Below, in pieces: positions 44,697 through 57,349 of a stretch of 64,000 bases of DNA. The stretch lies in contig CM069432.1 in NCBI GenBank assembly GCA_035610365.1, positions 182,141,027 to 182,205,026 of the forward strand, in the 5' to 3' direction. The stretch is from Aquatica leii. Lineage: Eukaryota > Arthropoda > Insecta > Coleoptera > Lampyridae. Position 1 is the stretch's first letter; each line of letters opens with the position of its first letter. Under the pieces are notes generated by a model. The model was given only the letters and a program-made list of their open reading frames with translations, was not told the origin of the DNA and searched no databases. The translations under genes were made by a program, and so were the position numbers.

Positions 44697-45864
44697 CGAG
44701 ATCGGCAAGTTACTTTGTAAAAGTAGTTAACTACTACCTAAAGTTACTACTTTTTAAAAGTAGTGTAAGTTACTAACTACTAACTACCGTAAATCGAAAA
44801 GTAGTTAGGTTACTAATTACTCAACAGTTGTATTCTAAAATATAAGTTTTTTTTTTCAACTACTTGTAGAAAAAGTAGTTCTGAGAAGATTTATGTTATA
44901 CTACTTTCAGTCATATAAAAATAAGTACCTATAGACACTGAATTATTATTACATTAAAGAAGACAAAGTAAATCAATCACGCTCACACGAAAACAATAAA
45001 ACAATTTTAACGTAACTACTATTATTCTATTATCCTGTATATCTATTTTATTACAAATTCTCAAAAAAAAAATTAATAAAACAAGCCTTTAAAAACAGAA
45101 CTTAAACTAATAAACTTATTCTGGTATTCAATATCCATTTCATTTTCATAAAAGTAACTTTTCAAAAAGAGCATCAGCCAATGCATTTCTTTTGAGCGAA
45201 TTTATGAGTGAAAAACGAAAATAATCGCTCGACAGCAGCGAAGATTTTTTAAATAATGTTATAATCATCTGACATAGATATATGAATTCTGTTATCTTCT
45301 AGGTGTTTTAACAATTCTAGTTCTATTCTTCTGGTTTTGTGAGCATGTTCATTCTCAGTATCAGAAGAAAAGAAAAGAAAACTTTTTAGACAAACCAGGT
45401 TCATCAAAATCAAAAAAATCTTCATTTTGTTGAAGTAATACTTTGTTTACCTTTAGATCAGTGGCATTTAACATTTCAAAACAAATTAGGTTTGCTGCAT
45501 TTATAAAATTTTTTTGAATAGTCTTTACATTCATGTTTACTTCTGCGTTACCGTTCATCACTTGGAGGACACGTTTTAACCTGCGAAACTGCAATGCAAG
45601 CTGAATACTTCTAGCCATTGCATGTAATTGAAGCCGCTAATAAAGTAGTTTAATTATTAGTAAAGTAGTTAAGCTATTAACAAAGTAGTTTAACTATTTT
45701 TGTAGTTAAAATAGAGTAGCTAACTACTTTTTAAATACGATTACACGAAAAAAGTAATTTATTCCAATAAAGTAACTTGAATATATAGAATACAACTATC
45801 GTCAACAATAAAGTAGTTAGATTAGTAGCTTAACTACTTTGTAGTTAACTACTGCCCAGCTCTG
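44697..45864 (-). mobile_element. hAT element remnant with AGTAGTTAACTAC subterminal repeats
   Basis: The right end reads GCCCAGCTCTG (inverse CAGAGCTGGGC). The left end CGAGATCGGCAAG is a decayed counterpart. Both subterminal regions are packed with AAAGTAGTTAACTAC-type repeats in both orientations (44708-44830 and 45640-45860). A transposase C-terminus lies between them on the minus strand. No clean 8-bp duplication was found. Confidence 0.65.
45130..45618 (-). pseudogene. hAT transposase C-terminal part, broken
   Basis: The minus frame from 45618 runs RRLKRVLQVMNG... FDEPGLSKKF. After a frameshift the next blocks read TENEHAHKTRRIELELLKHL, then AAVERLFSFFTHKF, then ALADALFEKLLL in a shifted frame. 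The A-VERLFS block followed by an L-FEKLL block is the hAT C-terminal dimerisation region. Stops and frame changes separate the pieces, and the catalytic N-terminal two thirds is missing. Confidence 0.7.
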
Positions 45865-48800
45865 CATGGGAGTGAAAAAAGTCTCATGAAATTCGATTTT
45901 CAGTGACGGTTTTTGATTTGTCTTAATTTAGTATGGTATTTTAAGAAATTGGGCCGTTTGTTTTACTAGACATTACATTTTAAACGTTATAACTTTAAGG
46001 TAACAAAATGACCTAAAACGTTACAGTAATATTTGTTTTGCATATTAGATGTTTGCAGTCTTTTGCACTTATTGAAGTATGATGACTGATCTACTTAACA
46101 TAACCTACATTTAAACACCTGTAAATGAGTTGTATTTAATTTTATTTTTGGTGTCGGCAAATTGCTCGAAAGAAATTTGCACTTCTTAGACTATTTAATG
46201 CAACAGATCTGTAATTTACGATTAATTTTGCTAAACATTTTGTTTTTTTTAATGTTTTAATGGAACATTTATTTTGACATTGTTACTTGTATTTATGCTC
46301 TAATTTCACCTTTTAAAATAACAACTTGTTAATCAGAGACACCTTGTATAAAACAAATAATAAAACAAAAACATTAAATATATAAAAATTATATTGATTA
46401 TACCTAAAAACCTGTTTAAGAGCTTATGTTAATATTTTTTGAGCTTCACATTTGTCTTTTAAAAGTACACATATTTTTTCATAAAAACAAATTGTGAATT
46501 GTTGTTTACATACCCTTTAAGATTGAAATAATTAGAATCAGGTATTTATTTTAAATGTTTTTTACTTTTAGTTCTAAATTATTTAGATCTTGTATTTAAT
46601 CTGTTTTTTTTTACTATTGTTAACATTTTTTACCTATGTAAAATTTAAATCTAAGTACGTAAAACTCTAACTATTTCCTACTTTGTTAAACAAGACAGTT
46701 TGGTTGACACTGCCTAAAACTAAGTTTTGTCTTTAAAATTAAAGAAAAATTTAATCTGTTCTGTTTAAATAGATTCTTTATGTTTGCCTTTATTGCGAAT
46801 GTAAATCTATCTTGTCATCGTATTTACTTATTTATTGCGAAATAAACTGTCACAACAAACTCCTTTATCAAAGAAATATGAATACAGTACATAAAAATTT
46901 AACATTGGTTGTCAACTTTTATACAGATACATATATAACATATAAATAACATATATTGACAAAATGTAAATATTAATCATTTAGTCTTAACGTTAGAAAT
47001 AATTTTAAGTCATAAATAATTGAAAAGCAACATAATACTTTAGTTTTAGATTACACGTTACGACGTAACATTTAAACAACAGTTTGTTTTCAAAAAGCTG
47101 TATTGGATGGTGCTAGTAATTAATTAAAATATACTTTGAAGGTTCTTCTGTAACAAATACGTTCTCACGTTTTGAAACCATAACTGAATATAAATATGCA
47201 TATATAAATAAATATATAAATTCAGTGAATTTGTTTAAAAAATTAAAAACAATATGGTTATCTCATTGTACACTATTTAATACAATAATGAAACTTCTTG
47301 AGTAAATGAAAAAAAATGACTATCAACTGTACAAATTTTAGCAGTGGATAAAGCAGTAGCTAAAAAAATTTGGGAAGTACCAAGAGAATAAAAACTTTTA
47401 GAACAATGATTCGCCTTTTAAAAAAAAAAACTTAGTGTGTACGACATAAAATTACACATCAAAGAATGAAACATTTAGGAGAAAGAACTACAGGTAGAAA
47501 AGTATAATGCTTGTCTAATAACTAAATATACACAAGAATAACATGAAATTAGATTGATGATTAAAAAAACGATTACTTTGTGCACTATTTAGTTAATTAG
47601 ACAGCATTGTCTAAACAAGGGTTTATGTTTAGGTATATATAAGAATATGTATGTAGTGCACAGCATGATTTATTTACTCGATGACAAAATTTTACAATGC
47701 ATATTCGGATTTTATTTGAGATGTCTACAAAAGACTAAATATGTTTTTTTTAGATTTATATATTTTTTTGATTATAACATTTTACATTCTGTATATCGCG
47801 ATTCAACATAAGGGGACGTGGAAATGCAACAAAATTTTTGAAATTTGTTTTTGAACTATTAGAAAAGTGTTCTTATTGAAAGTTTGTGTAAATATTACTG
47901 TTTTTGTAGCTAAATTCAAAATTAAAATGTTTTTAGGGCTATGACAGATAGAAACTTTTTTATTAAAGCGCTTCTGAATTCACATAGTTCAAAGGTATTC
48001 GTGTCTGCTATGGTCTTTATAATATAACTATAAACAGACACCGGGGTTCTCTGTGGTGTTTAACATGTTAATTATTAATAAATTTAAACAAGCGTTTTAC
48101 ATAAATAATATTTATTATTTACAGTTACACCAAAATTATAATTGCAAAATTAAATTATTTATCTAATATAGCTATACCATACTGTAATGAAGCTAAATTT
48201 ATTTATTAAGCACTTATTTATTATATCAAATAAGTTTGCAATAACTACAACACAACGAATTAAGAAATCTACAGTTAAGTAATGAATAACACAATAACTC
48301 ACAAAATCAATGTACATAACACTTTAAATGATTTCTGTAATAACTTTTTTTTTAATCTAATATCGTCGCTTAGAAAATTATGATTCCTGCACAAACACGT
48401 CATAATAGATTCTGTAGTTATGAAACTGCAAAAAGTAATTCTCTGTTTTGCATATACAATCACAACTGAAAAACTGAGTTACAAAATGCAACTATGCCCA
48501 ATCAAAAGTAGTAAATTTTGTGTGTACAATATATAAGGTAAGTAAGTAAGCTTTATCTGTCATTGACTTCAGTCAATGTTAAAATTTTCAGAATAATAAT
48601 ACAAATGACTAGTATTCTCAAATTGGTAATTTAGAAAGTAAGCAGATGCTGATTACTGTTACCAACTATAATATATCGAAAAGTGCTGTTATGCGTTTTT
48701 ATTTTATTTTACACAATTTTTATCAACACATAATGTAAATTAAAGTGAAATAGAGAAACTAATATGAAAAACATATATTACAATTTTATTCGGTTATGTA

Positions 48801-51800
48801 ACGCTTGTAAATTGCATAACTCGTATATATTATATTTTGAAACATCCTGGCCGCGAACAACTTAAAAATAAAAAAAGTGCGGAATTTTAAAACGTCATTT
48901 ATAGTTTTCCGAAAAAAACCTTTGATTTCAAAACAGATATTTTAAAGTAATTTTTATTGAAATTATTTTTATTTATATTGTAGTGTAAGTAACATTGTTT
49001 TTCTGTAGTACTACTTATGTAATTTATTTTTACACAAATATCTGTTGACTGTTTGAACTAATTATAACAGTAGGTATTGCGCAAACTGCGTTAATTATAA
49101 TTGTTTTATTTTGTTTTAAAAAAGCTTGTTTTTTAAAACTACATTTAAAACAGAAATACGAAGCATTACAAAACTGGAACGGCTTTGACGACAAATGAGC
49201 AAAGAAAATCTATCCGGATTACAGAGAAAACAGTGGAAAGCACTTGATGTCGCTTAAAACAAAACCAACAACAAGGCTATTTCATTACTTTCTTCCACGA
49301 ACATTAAACAAATGAATCATTTAATACTATTGTTTGTGTAAAAAATAAGATTTTTATGTTTTTAAATTTAAATTTAAGTGTATACAAAGATTTAATTTTA
49401 ATATTATTGATATTGTTTATTTTTTTGATGTTTTTTATTACATATTTGTTTTGTATTTAACACTGAAACATGGTCGATGCTTATACATGGGATAATAGAC
49501 GTTTATAACCAATCACATTTTATTGTGAGCTACAAAAGGGGATTACGCTTGATAATCTTTGGTATAGTGCACAAATTTATAGAAAATAAAATTTAAAAAT
49601 ATATTTTATAACACGTACACTGCTTAATATATTTTTCTACAAGTGTACTTGCTTACTATAAAACTTATATTTATTTGTGAAACATATTTTAATGACATAA
49701 TAATAGTAGTTTACGTAACAAGAGTCGAAAGTAAGAAATAGCATAACGAACGTTAATGCGACGCGAGGCCGCACGGCATGTGAGTGAATTATGCTATGAT
49801 TCTTTCGACGAGAGTAATGTACATTATTTTTTGTGTTGCCTTTCATAAAATTAGATTCTTTTTTGAAAAAATAAAAAAAAAATCAACAAAAATATAATAT
49901 GTTGGTACTACATTTATTACTAAATCTGTCAGATTTGACATTAACTTTAACATACTCATTCTAATATATTAATTGACTTTGAACACTTACTTTTATGTGG
50001 ATTCCTAGTTTTCATTTTGCCACCCTAGAGCTTTTTTCGTTCATTACGTAACTACACTAACGAACGAATATTGACGTTTACAATGTTGGCAGCACAAAAA
50101 CATATATTTAATACCGAAATAACACAACCTGTCTTTATTATAAAACTATTTCAATTGTTTGTTACACTTTTTATCTTTATGATTAAATGGAATGTTCTAT
50201 ATACAATCTAACAGTTTTTTTTTCATATTTGTGTCTGTTCACAGTTACAGTCGACACTACTTATTTTATTGTGTATTGTACTTGGTAAGCGCTGAAACGT
50301 GATAAACACTTGTTAGTTACGTTCTTCAATGTATCTCTTGTAACAGCATATAGATATTTTAGAAATGTCTAGTCAAAATGTTTAAGACTTTAAGTAGGCA
50401 TGTCATTATGTTTTTATACCTGCATTGCACAGATGGCATTACTCCTCAGAACACATTTAGGACAAAAATAGTTTTAGGTAAAAATGTACGTAATGCGGTT
50501 TGTTTAACAAAATCTAAAAAACTTTACATTTATTAGTTTGCTATAAATTAGAGGTTATACTAACTGGACTAATAAAATCATATTTTTTTAATAGAGCTTA
50601 CACGAGTGTTTTATACAAAAAACAAATAAATAAATGTTTTACATTTTGACTAAATTTTTTATTTGAATGATTTTTGATCTTTTTTATTAAATAAATGGAA
50701 TATAGTTATGTTCAGGTTAGAAATACTATTAATTATATTAATAGTATTTCTAACATTTGTAGATTCTAATAAAAAATAAAATAAATACCAAAGCCAAATA
50801 CTCACACGCCCAAGCAATGTTAATCAAGCTAAACAATTATTTAAAAAAAATTAGGAGTTTTATAAATCTGTTTAACTATATACATTTTTATATTGTTAAT
50901 ATTCTACCAAAAAAATATTAGAAACAAATATACGATCAAAAATAAATAAATTGAAGGAAGTTTATATTAATTTTAGTTTTTTATGTTTATTACCTTATTT
51001 AATGTGATTGTTTCTTGATTACTTCACTACCGCCATTATATAGTTTTTGCAACTGCTACCTTATTTCAGATAAAAATTCGTAGTAATTTGAGTCTATACT
51101 TTATCGCTTAAGATGGCATTGACTATTTCTATTAGATAACATAACTGTTTACAGGTATTTTATCTTTTAGATTTAACCTACAACGGGCTTTAAAGGAACA
51201 TAGAAAATATAATGAAACATTTATAATTTAGTGCCATCTATGAAACAGGGAACAAACTAAAATTCTATGTTTGAGATAGATATTGACGGTTATGAAACTT
51301 TGTTTTAATATATAATATAATATAATAATAAAGATTGTTTGACGTTTACAATTCATACACATAACACAAATTAGGACTTAAGTTAGGAATTTTAGAATTG
51401 ATTTAAGGGTGGGAAATTTTTTTGTCCAATAGATTGATGGCAAGCAACTGAATGATTTTTTCCAGATCGGTTCTGCATGAACTTGGTCGGCATAAATTCC
51501 GGTTATTTTTTATTATAGGAATTTTAAGATAACAACAAAAAACCAGAAAACTGAAACTTCCATAAAGAATATATAAGCCACTTTATATAAAGAGATGACG
51601 CATTAGTAGAAAAATGTAACTAACATGAATTTAAAATTAAACACATAGACAAAAACAGAATATAACTAATATCAAATAAAACTAGTTGCACTCAAACAGT
51701 TCTCTAAGGAATGAATCAAAAAGTAATTGCTTCCGTAATAAAAGTTTTTTCAATTTATATTGAAATTTATTAACATTCAAAAGTTGAAAAATCTGAGGTT

Positions 51801-52115
51801 TTGTATTACAATATTTTAAAGAATAATTAGAACGCTGTTTCGGAAATATGTTATGAGTAATGGCATCTAATTGTTGAAGTTTTCAAGACTACATGTTGAA
51901 ATTGTTATCTTCTTTAATTTATGTAGTTTTTTTTTGAAATTTTTTAATCCCAAATATGAGTCGATAGCAAGATAACAAGTATTTCTTGCATTGGGTCGGT
52001 GTTAATATAATAAAATACTTAGAAAATACTTCTATTTTCATGAAAAAACATTTTATCTAGACGTCTAAAATGTTTATCTTATTATTATGGTATAAATAAA
52101 CATTAAAACATTTAA
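45865..52115. other. About 6.2 kb without recognisable genes
   Basis: AT-rich, with no exon, RNA gene or paired termini that I can support. The frame at 49637-49846 (minus) has no motif. Sequence at 51700-52060 read on the minus strand has weak protein-like blocks (NKFQYKLKKLLL), loosely reminiscent of LINE C-termini, but not enough to call. Confidence 0.45.
50716..50754. repeat. Perfect 18-bp-stem hairpin
   Basis: GTTAGAAATACTATTAAT, three bases, then the exact inverse. An isolated stem-loop in otherwise featureless AT-rich DNA. Confidence 0.8.
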
Positions 52116-52738
52116 ATGAGCATTAAGTATAAACAAAGACGTGATTTACGCAATCAAGCATGTTTCGACAAAAATATGGAAACTTGTAAGCAACCTGTCT
52201 GCAGAGCAAATGCACCGGGGCACTGCAAACAAACAAAGGCATACAAGTTGTTACACATGTGTTTAATTTGCCAAAAAGTTTTTTCAAATGAAGCCATTCT
52301 ACGCTCCAAGACCATTTGAATAAAATACATGCCGATAAAAAAGACAAACATTTATCCTATTTTCAAGGACTTGAAAAGAAACATTTACAACAGCGAACTA
52401 TATCAAACCTTTTTGCATCGTGTTCTAAACAAGAAGATGATGGACTTTGGTTTTCATATAATATTTCATTAGCGGGAAAACTACACACAAAAAAAAAATC
52501 CTTTGAGTAACAATACAATGCAAAGAAGAATAGATGAAATGGCTAAAGACGTTGAACTATCATTATGTGATTACTTGAAAACTTCCAAATTTTCCATTTA
52601 ACTCGAATCAACTTTAACAAATAACTAAACACTACTCTTGGCTTACGTCCGATTCATAAAAGTAGAAAAAATTTGTCAAGAGATATTATTTGCAAAAAAT
52701 TTGGAAACCGATATAAAGAGAGAATCCATATTTAATAC
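52116..52738 (+). pseudogene. hAT transposase N-terminal half (zinc-finger/ZBED-like group)
   Basis: The opening block contains a zinc finger: CLICQKVFSNEAIL, then after a one-base shift DHLNKIHADKK, giving C2H2/BED spacing. It continues KKHLQQRTISNLFASCSKQE, WFSYNISLAGK, RRIDEMAKDVELSLCDYL, KTSKFSI and LLAYVRFIKVEKI...ILFAKNLETD. This order (finger, SYNIS block, RRIxEM block, then the first catalytic region) is that of the vertebrate and insect hAT proteins related to ZBED5/FAM200/SCAND3. The expected LDEST aspartate motif is replaced by a stop plus LEST (about 52601-52613). Homology stops near 52738, shortly before the PLE, so the C-terminus is missing. Confidence 0.75.
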
Positions 52739-52862
52739 CATGCACGTAGCGGTAGAACCGCTATGTCGGCCTCCGTTCCAGGGGAAGATCACTCCCAGTT
52801 TTTGTAACAATTATGGCATTGAGCTTCTTTATCTTGTAATTAGTACTAGATCTTATCTTTCT

Positions 52863-52903
52863 TAGGAGGGGCAATAAAAACCACTCTAAACTATTTTTAT
52901 GGC
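52863..52903 (-). repeat. Inverted PLE-end block
   Basis: TAGGAGGGGCAATAAAAACC, a CACT-rich stretch and CTATTTTTATGGC match the arms of the hairpin at 28228-28405 and stand inverted relative to the PLE coding strand that follows. This repeats the inverted 5' layout of the PLE at 5004-6471 on a small scale. Confidence 0.6.
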
Positions 52904-52909
52904 CCTAGT

Positions 52910-53715
52910 ATGTTAGTTACAGAATGGTATACTAAACCGATAGCCTCTAATAGAACAATTAACTTTTTATCAAGACACCCACACCACCAAAAAACCAATG
53001 TCATCAAGGCTATGAAAAATAAAATTATAAATTGGAGTAGCCCTCAATTTCACAAAGAAAACCTTAACATCTTAAATAACATATTAAGGAAGAACAACTA
53101 TCCAAAAAATATATTAAACAAAATACTTTCTAATACTAACATAACTATCGTGATTCCGTCACCAACTAACTTACCTATAACTAACCTTAATACGACCCTA
53201 ACACCAATCCTACCACTAACCTTAACACTAACATCACTTATATGATAATAAATGTCCTAAATCTAACAAATAGAATCATTCCGATTTTAAAAACAAATAA
53301 CATCAAAATAGCAATATACAACAATAACACCATCTATAATACACTGTACAGCAAAACTAAAGATAAAGCAAACACAATAGAAAAGCACGATGTAATATAC
53401 AAACTAGACTGTACCAATTGTAATATATGTTATAAAGGCCAAACGAAACAAAAAGTAAAAAATCGGATTAACAACCATCGTTATGATTGCAAAACAAAAA
53501 AAGCAGACACAGTATTAGCAGTCCATCACATTAACACTGGATATACCTTTGATTTCAACAATCCTGCAATTTTAGATGTTGAAAATAATTTCAAAAAAAG
53601 GTTAGTTTCGGAAATGATATACATCAACATATATAAAAACAACATTAATTTTAATAACGACACCAACAATTTAAGCAATATTTACAATAATTTAATTTCA
53701 AAAATTGCAAGATAA
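52910..53715 (+). pseudogene. Second PLE fragment: RT C-terminus and GIY-YIG domain
   Basis: Frame 1 (52910-53245) opens with TEWYTKPIASNRTINFLSRH, HPHHQKTNVIKAMK and FHKENLNILNNIL, which matches the thumb-side end of a Penelope RT (TxWYxKPT ... HPxxQK). It ends in a TGA that overlaps the ATG of frame 2 (53242-53715). Frame 2 contains HDVIYKLDCTNCNICYKGQT, a CxxCxxC-flanked GIY-YIG core in which YIG is YKG. It goes on with VKNRINNHRYDC, VLAVHHINTGYTFDF and VSEMIYINIYKNN, covering the conserved arginine, histidine, glutamate and asparagine region. The protein is unusually rich in N and I. It belongs to a different PLE lineage from the one at 5004-6471 and is 5'-truncated. No hammerhead was found downstream. 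Confidence 0.8.
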
Positions 53716-55549
53716 GCTTTGTAGGTGAATGCGATTTCATGGTCATTTTTATCTTTTAGCCTTATCATACTTACAATTATTTTTGAATTTACATTCAGTG
53801 TACATTGTTTGTTTAACTTTAACGTCCGTCGTTTTTCTTTGTATATAGATTTAAATTTTAATTTTACTGACTTAATTTTATGTTAACTAGAGTAAGCAAT
53901 AATATCAGACGGTATGCTTGTTGGACCAGTGGACTGTCTACCACTTGTCTTTATGTTGTAGTATTAGCAGTAGCATATGAACTTTTGCTCCAAGATCCAT
54001 CAAGGTAGAAAACGTAACCTTTAAGAAAATTAGGTTTATTTTTTTCAGGATCTTCTGTTAGCAATTTGTACACTATAAGCCATATTACATTTAAAAACAA
54101 TACTACTACCCGGTCCCAAACTTTTTTTTTGTAGAAATATATTTGATGGCAAAATTCTGTTGTCAAATTCAGGAAATTATTCGGTCGAGCAAGACCGGCA
54201 AATTGCTTTTTACGCTGAAAATGAATAACCCAAGCTTAAAGATCTCCAGCACGTATCCGTTTAAAATGTCTTGCTCGGCAGATAAATACCTTTCCGTTTA
54301 TCCATAGTTATCAGTCATTATTTCTCGTATTTGCCAGCAAAATTGTGATTACGTATAAGTATAAGAAGATTCGCATACATAACCTATTTTTAAAACTTTC
54401 GCATCAAGAAGATACTCTTCTTCTATTAAATAATTACTTTCCTCTAGAGTACTACAACTGGTTTCTCTAACTACATCAGAGGCAACAGTAACTTTGCTCA
54501 TGACAATATCATCTGCATATAAGTTACTTCCAAGATTTTGTTTTTCGTGACGGCGCACCCAAGCAGTTTTCTGTGGCCTTGCAGCTTTACTACATTCGGA
54601 AACTTTAACATTGCTTTGCCCGACGATTGTTTTTGAAATCACAAAATGATAAACGCTTAGTTTGTCTTATTTTCACAAGAATTTCATATTTATAATATAA
54701 CAATAGAAAGTACACGTGTCATAAAATACTTAATACTCTTCTTTACTTTCGTTTGTAATATTCCGATTTGATTGCGGTAGTAACGAAAGAAAGTTTAACG
54801 TTATCCTATTTGTATGTAAATGTTAAAAACATGCTAATAACAGCATTGGTGCTATAATTCGTATTTAATAAAAATTTAAAACATTTTATCCGGAGAAAGT
54901 TGCAACGTCTACATAATTGCTTCAAATCTGTTTCAATTACATCCGGAGTTGTATGTATTTAAAATACTTTATGTGTAATTAATTGTGTAATTAAATACAT
55001 TACATCTACTTATTTCCAATGTAATTAAAATTTAAATATGGTAATTAATACACCCTTCATGCGACAAGGAATAGGAATTTTCGAGATATGCATTATTCTG
55101 TATTGTACACTTTTCATAGCAAACAAAATGACAAAAAACAATAAGTTTCTTAAATTTAATAGAAAGAAAGCAAATATATAAATGAATCAAATATTTTTTT
55201 TTAAATTTGGAATTGCGATTTATTTAACTTTCAATGCAATAGAACCAGATCTGTTTAGTAAAAGGCGCCATTTAAATATAAATAAACTAAAATAAAAGAT
55301 CATTTGTGTGTAGATGTAATACAAGAACTAATGGATAAAATAAGTGAGAACGTGACCATCGTAGTAGTGTACAAAAACTCCAGATTTTTGATTTCTTTAG
55401 TTGATATTGATATTATATTTTTAACTGGTAAGTATAAACTAAATTAAATCAAAATTAAACAACGAGCCCTACCAGTAGTTACTTACCTTTATTTGATATA
55501 AAGTATAGCTACCGCCAATTTACAGCGCTGCCTTTTAAATTAAATTAAA
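53716..55549. other. No firm gene; two weak minus-strand frames
   Basis: Minus frames 54349-54642 (97 residues) and 53951-54166 (71 residues) have protein-like composition. The second reads VWDRVVVLFLNVIWLIVYKL, faintly like the W-x-x-V-F-F-x-L-D block of piggyBac transposases, but no DDD motif can be found, so I leave it unnamed. From 54643 to 55549 I see only AT-rich sequence. Confidence 0.3.
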
Positions 55550-55556
55550 TGTAAAA

Positions 55557-56786
55557 GTGGAAGTGAAAAAAGTGTCAGTAATAAACAAAGAGAAGAAAAA
55601 TGAGATGGTTGTGGCGGAAATGGGAGGATGGGAGGACAAGCAGAAAGTGATGGTGGAGAAGAAGAAATTAAGGAATACAAGAATATATATAAGTCACGAT
55701 TTGACATGGGAAGAAAAAAGAGTGAAAAAAGAAATAATGAACATAGCGGTGGAAAAAAGAGCGGAAGGGAAAAGAGTATGGGTAGGATACAGGAAAATGG
55801 AGATAGACGGAGACAGATACATATGGAACGACAGGGATAGGGGCTTGAGTAGGGAAAGTGGAGAGAAAATAGGTAACCAAAAGGCAAAAAACTAAAGGGC
55901 GAAGAGGGGGCGATAAAGGAAAGAAAGTTGACAAAATGGCAAAGAAAAGGAATAATGAGTGATGGAAAAGGAAAAGAAAAAGGAAGAAAAAAAGAAAGTA
56001 AGGAAGAAGCACAGGAGGAGATGAGTAAGCTGAGAGTATTATTTTGGAACGTAGCGGGAATAAAAAACAAAGAACATAATTTTTGGAAGTACATCAAGGA
56101 ACAGGATGTAGTGGGATTACAGGAGACATGGATGGAAGAAAAAGAATGGGAATGGTGGGAAAAAGAGTTGCCAAAGGAATTTGAGTGGGTGGTGCAACAT
56201 GCAGATAGAGAGAAAAATAAAGGGGGGTATAATAACGGGAATAAGAAAAAAATGGATGAGTCAGGAACAGAAAGAGAAAGTGCAACAAAGAAGATTAGTT
56301 GTAGAAAGGAACATACAGTTGGGAAAAACAAAAATAAAAGTAGTGACAGTTTATAGCAGTAGAATGAAAGAGACAAGGAAAAACATCGAAGAAGTGATAG
56401 AAGAGAGGGAGGAGGGATTGGTAATAGTAGGAGGGGACTTCAACGCAAGAATAGGGGAAGAGGGGGGATTACAAAAAAGAAAAGGGACGGGAAAGAGACA
56501 AACAAAGGACAAAGTGATAGATAAAGAAGGAGAGGAACTGCTGGAAATGTGCAACAAAAAAGGGTGGGAAATAATGAATGGGAACAGAGAAGAAGAAGGA
56601 ATGGGGGAATACACGTACATAGGAGGAAGGGGAGAATCAATAATAGATTTTGTAATGAGAAATGAAGAGGCTGGAGAAAAGGTAAAGACATTTAAAGTGG
56701 GAGAAAGGGTCGAGTCAGACCACCAACCACTAGAATTGACAATGGAAGGAAGAGAAAGCGAAGAGAGAGAAGAAGATGAGGAGTAG
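55557..56786 (+). pseudogene. LINE-B N-terminal segment and endonuclease domain
   Basis: The first frame (55557-55895) carries RNTRIYISHDLTWEEKRVKK and RVWVGYRKMEIDG, the leader of this LINE family. A stop follows. The frame from 55928 starts the endonuclease proper: LRVLFWNVAGIKNKE and VGLQETW (catalytic E). A frameshift near 56220 continues into IITGIRKK. Then come VTVYSS, VIVGGDFNARIGEEGG (56425-56463, catalytic D and N), SIIDFVM and VESDHQPLEL (SDH at 56714-56722). All endonuclease motifs are conserved; only the frame is broken. The long minus-strand frames over this stretch come from the purine-rich coding strand. Confidence 0.85.
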
Positions 56787-57349
56787 AGTACATAATGAAA
56801 AAAAGGTGGACAGAAGAGGCTATAAAAAGATATAAAGAGAGAATAGGGAAAACAGAATGGTAGAGAAGGGATTACAAGAGAGTGTGGAGGAAATGAGAGA
56901 GATGATGGAGAAAGCAACAGAGAGAGTCAGATTTAGGAAGTGGAAGGGGAAGAAAACAGGATAGAAGAAATGGTGGGATAGAGAATGCAAGGAAGCAAAG
57001 AAAAATGCAAGAAGAGCTTTAAGACAGTGGAAAAAAGGGAGGAAAGAAAAAGAAGAATACAAAGAAGCAGTAAAAATATACAAGAAAACATGCGAGAGAA
57101 AGAAGGAAGAAAACAAAAAGAAACAAGAGGAGCAGATCAAAGGAATAAAAACGCAAGATGTATGGAAATACCTAAAGAAAGAAAGGTAGAAAAAAACAAC
57201 GACAAAAAGAATATAAATTAAAGAATGGGAGATGTATTTTAGGAACCTGCTGGGAGGGGAAGAACAAAGTCAGTAAAAAGAAAAAAGAAAAGACGCAGTA
57301 GTAAGACGGGAAGAAGGAGATAGGGATAAAATAAATAAAGACGAAGTAA

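Noticed and set aside
53951-54642. piggyBac transposase
   Set aside because: Only a faint resemblance of one hydrophobic block; no DDD catalytic motif and no TTAA-flanked ends seen.
55540-56376. 278-residue minus-strand open frame and neighbours (56351-56917, 58275-58847 and similar)
   Set aside because: Low-complexity S/F/P/L composition, antisense to conserved LINE endonuclease and RT blocks; produced by the purine-rich coding strand.
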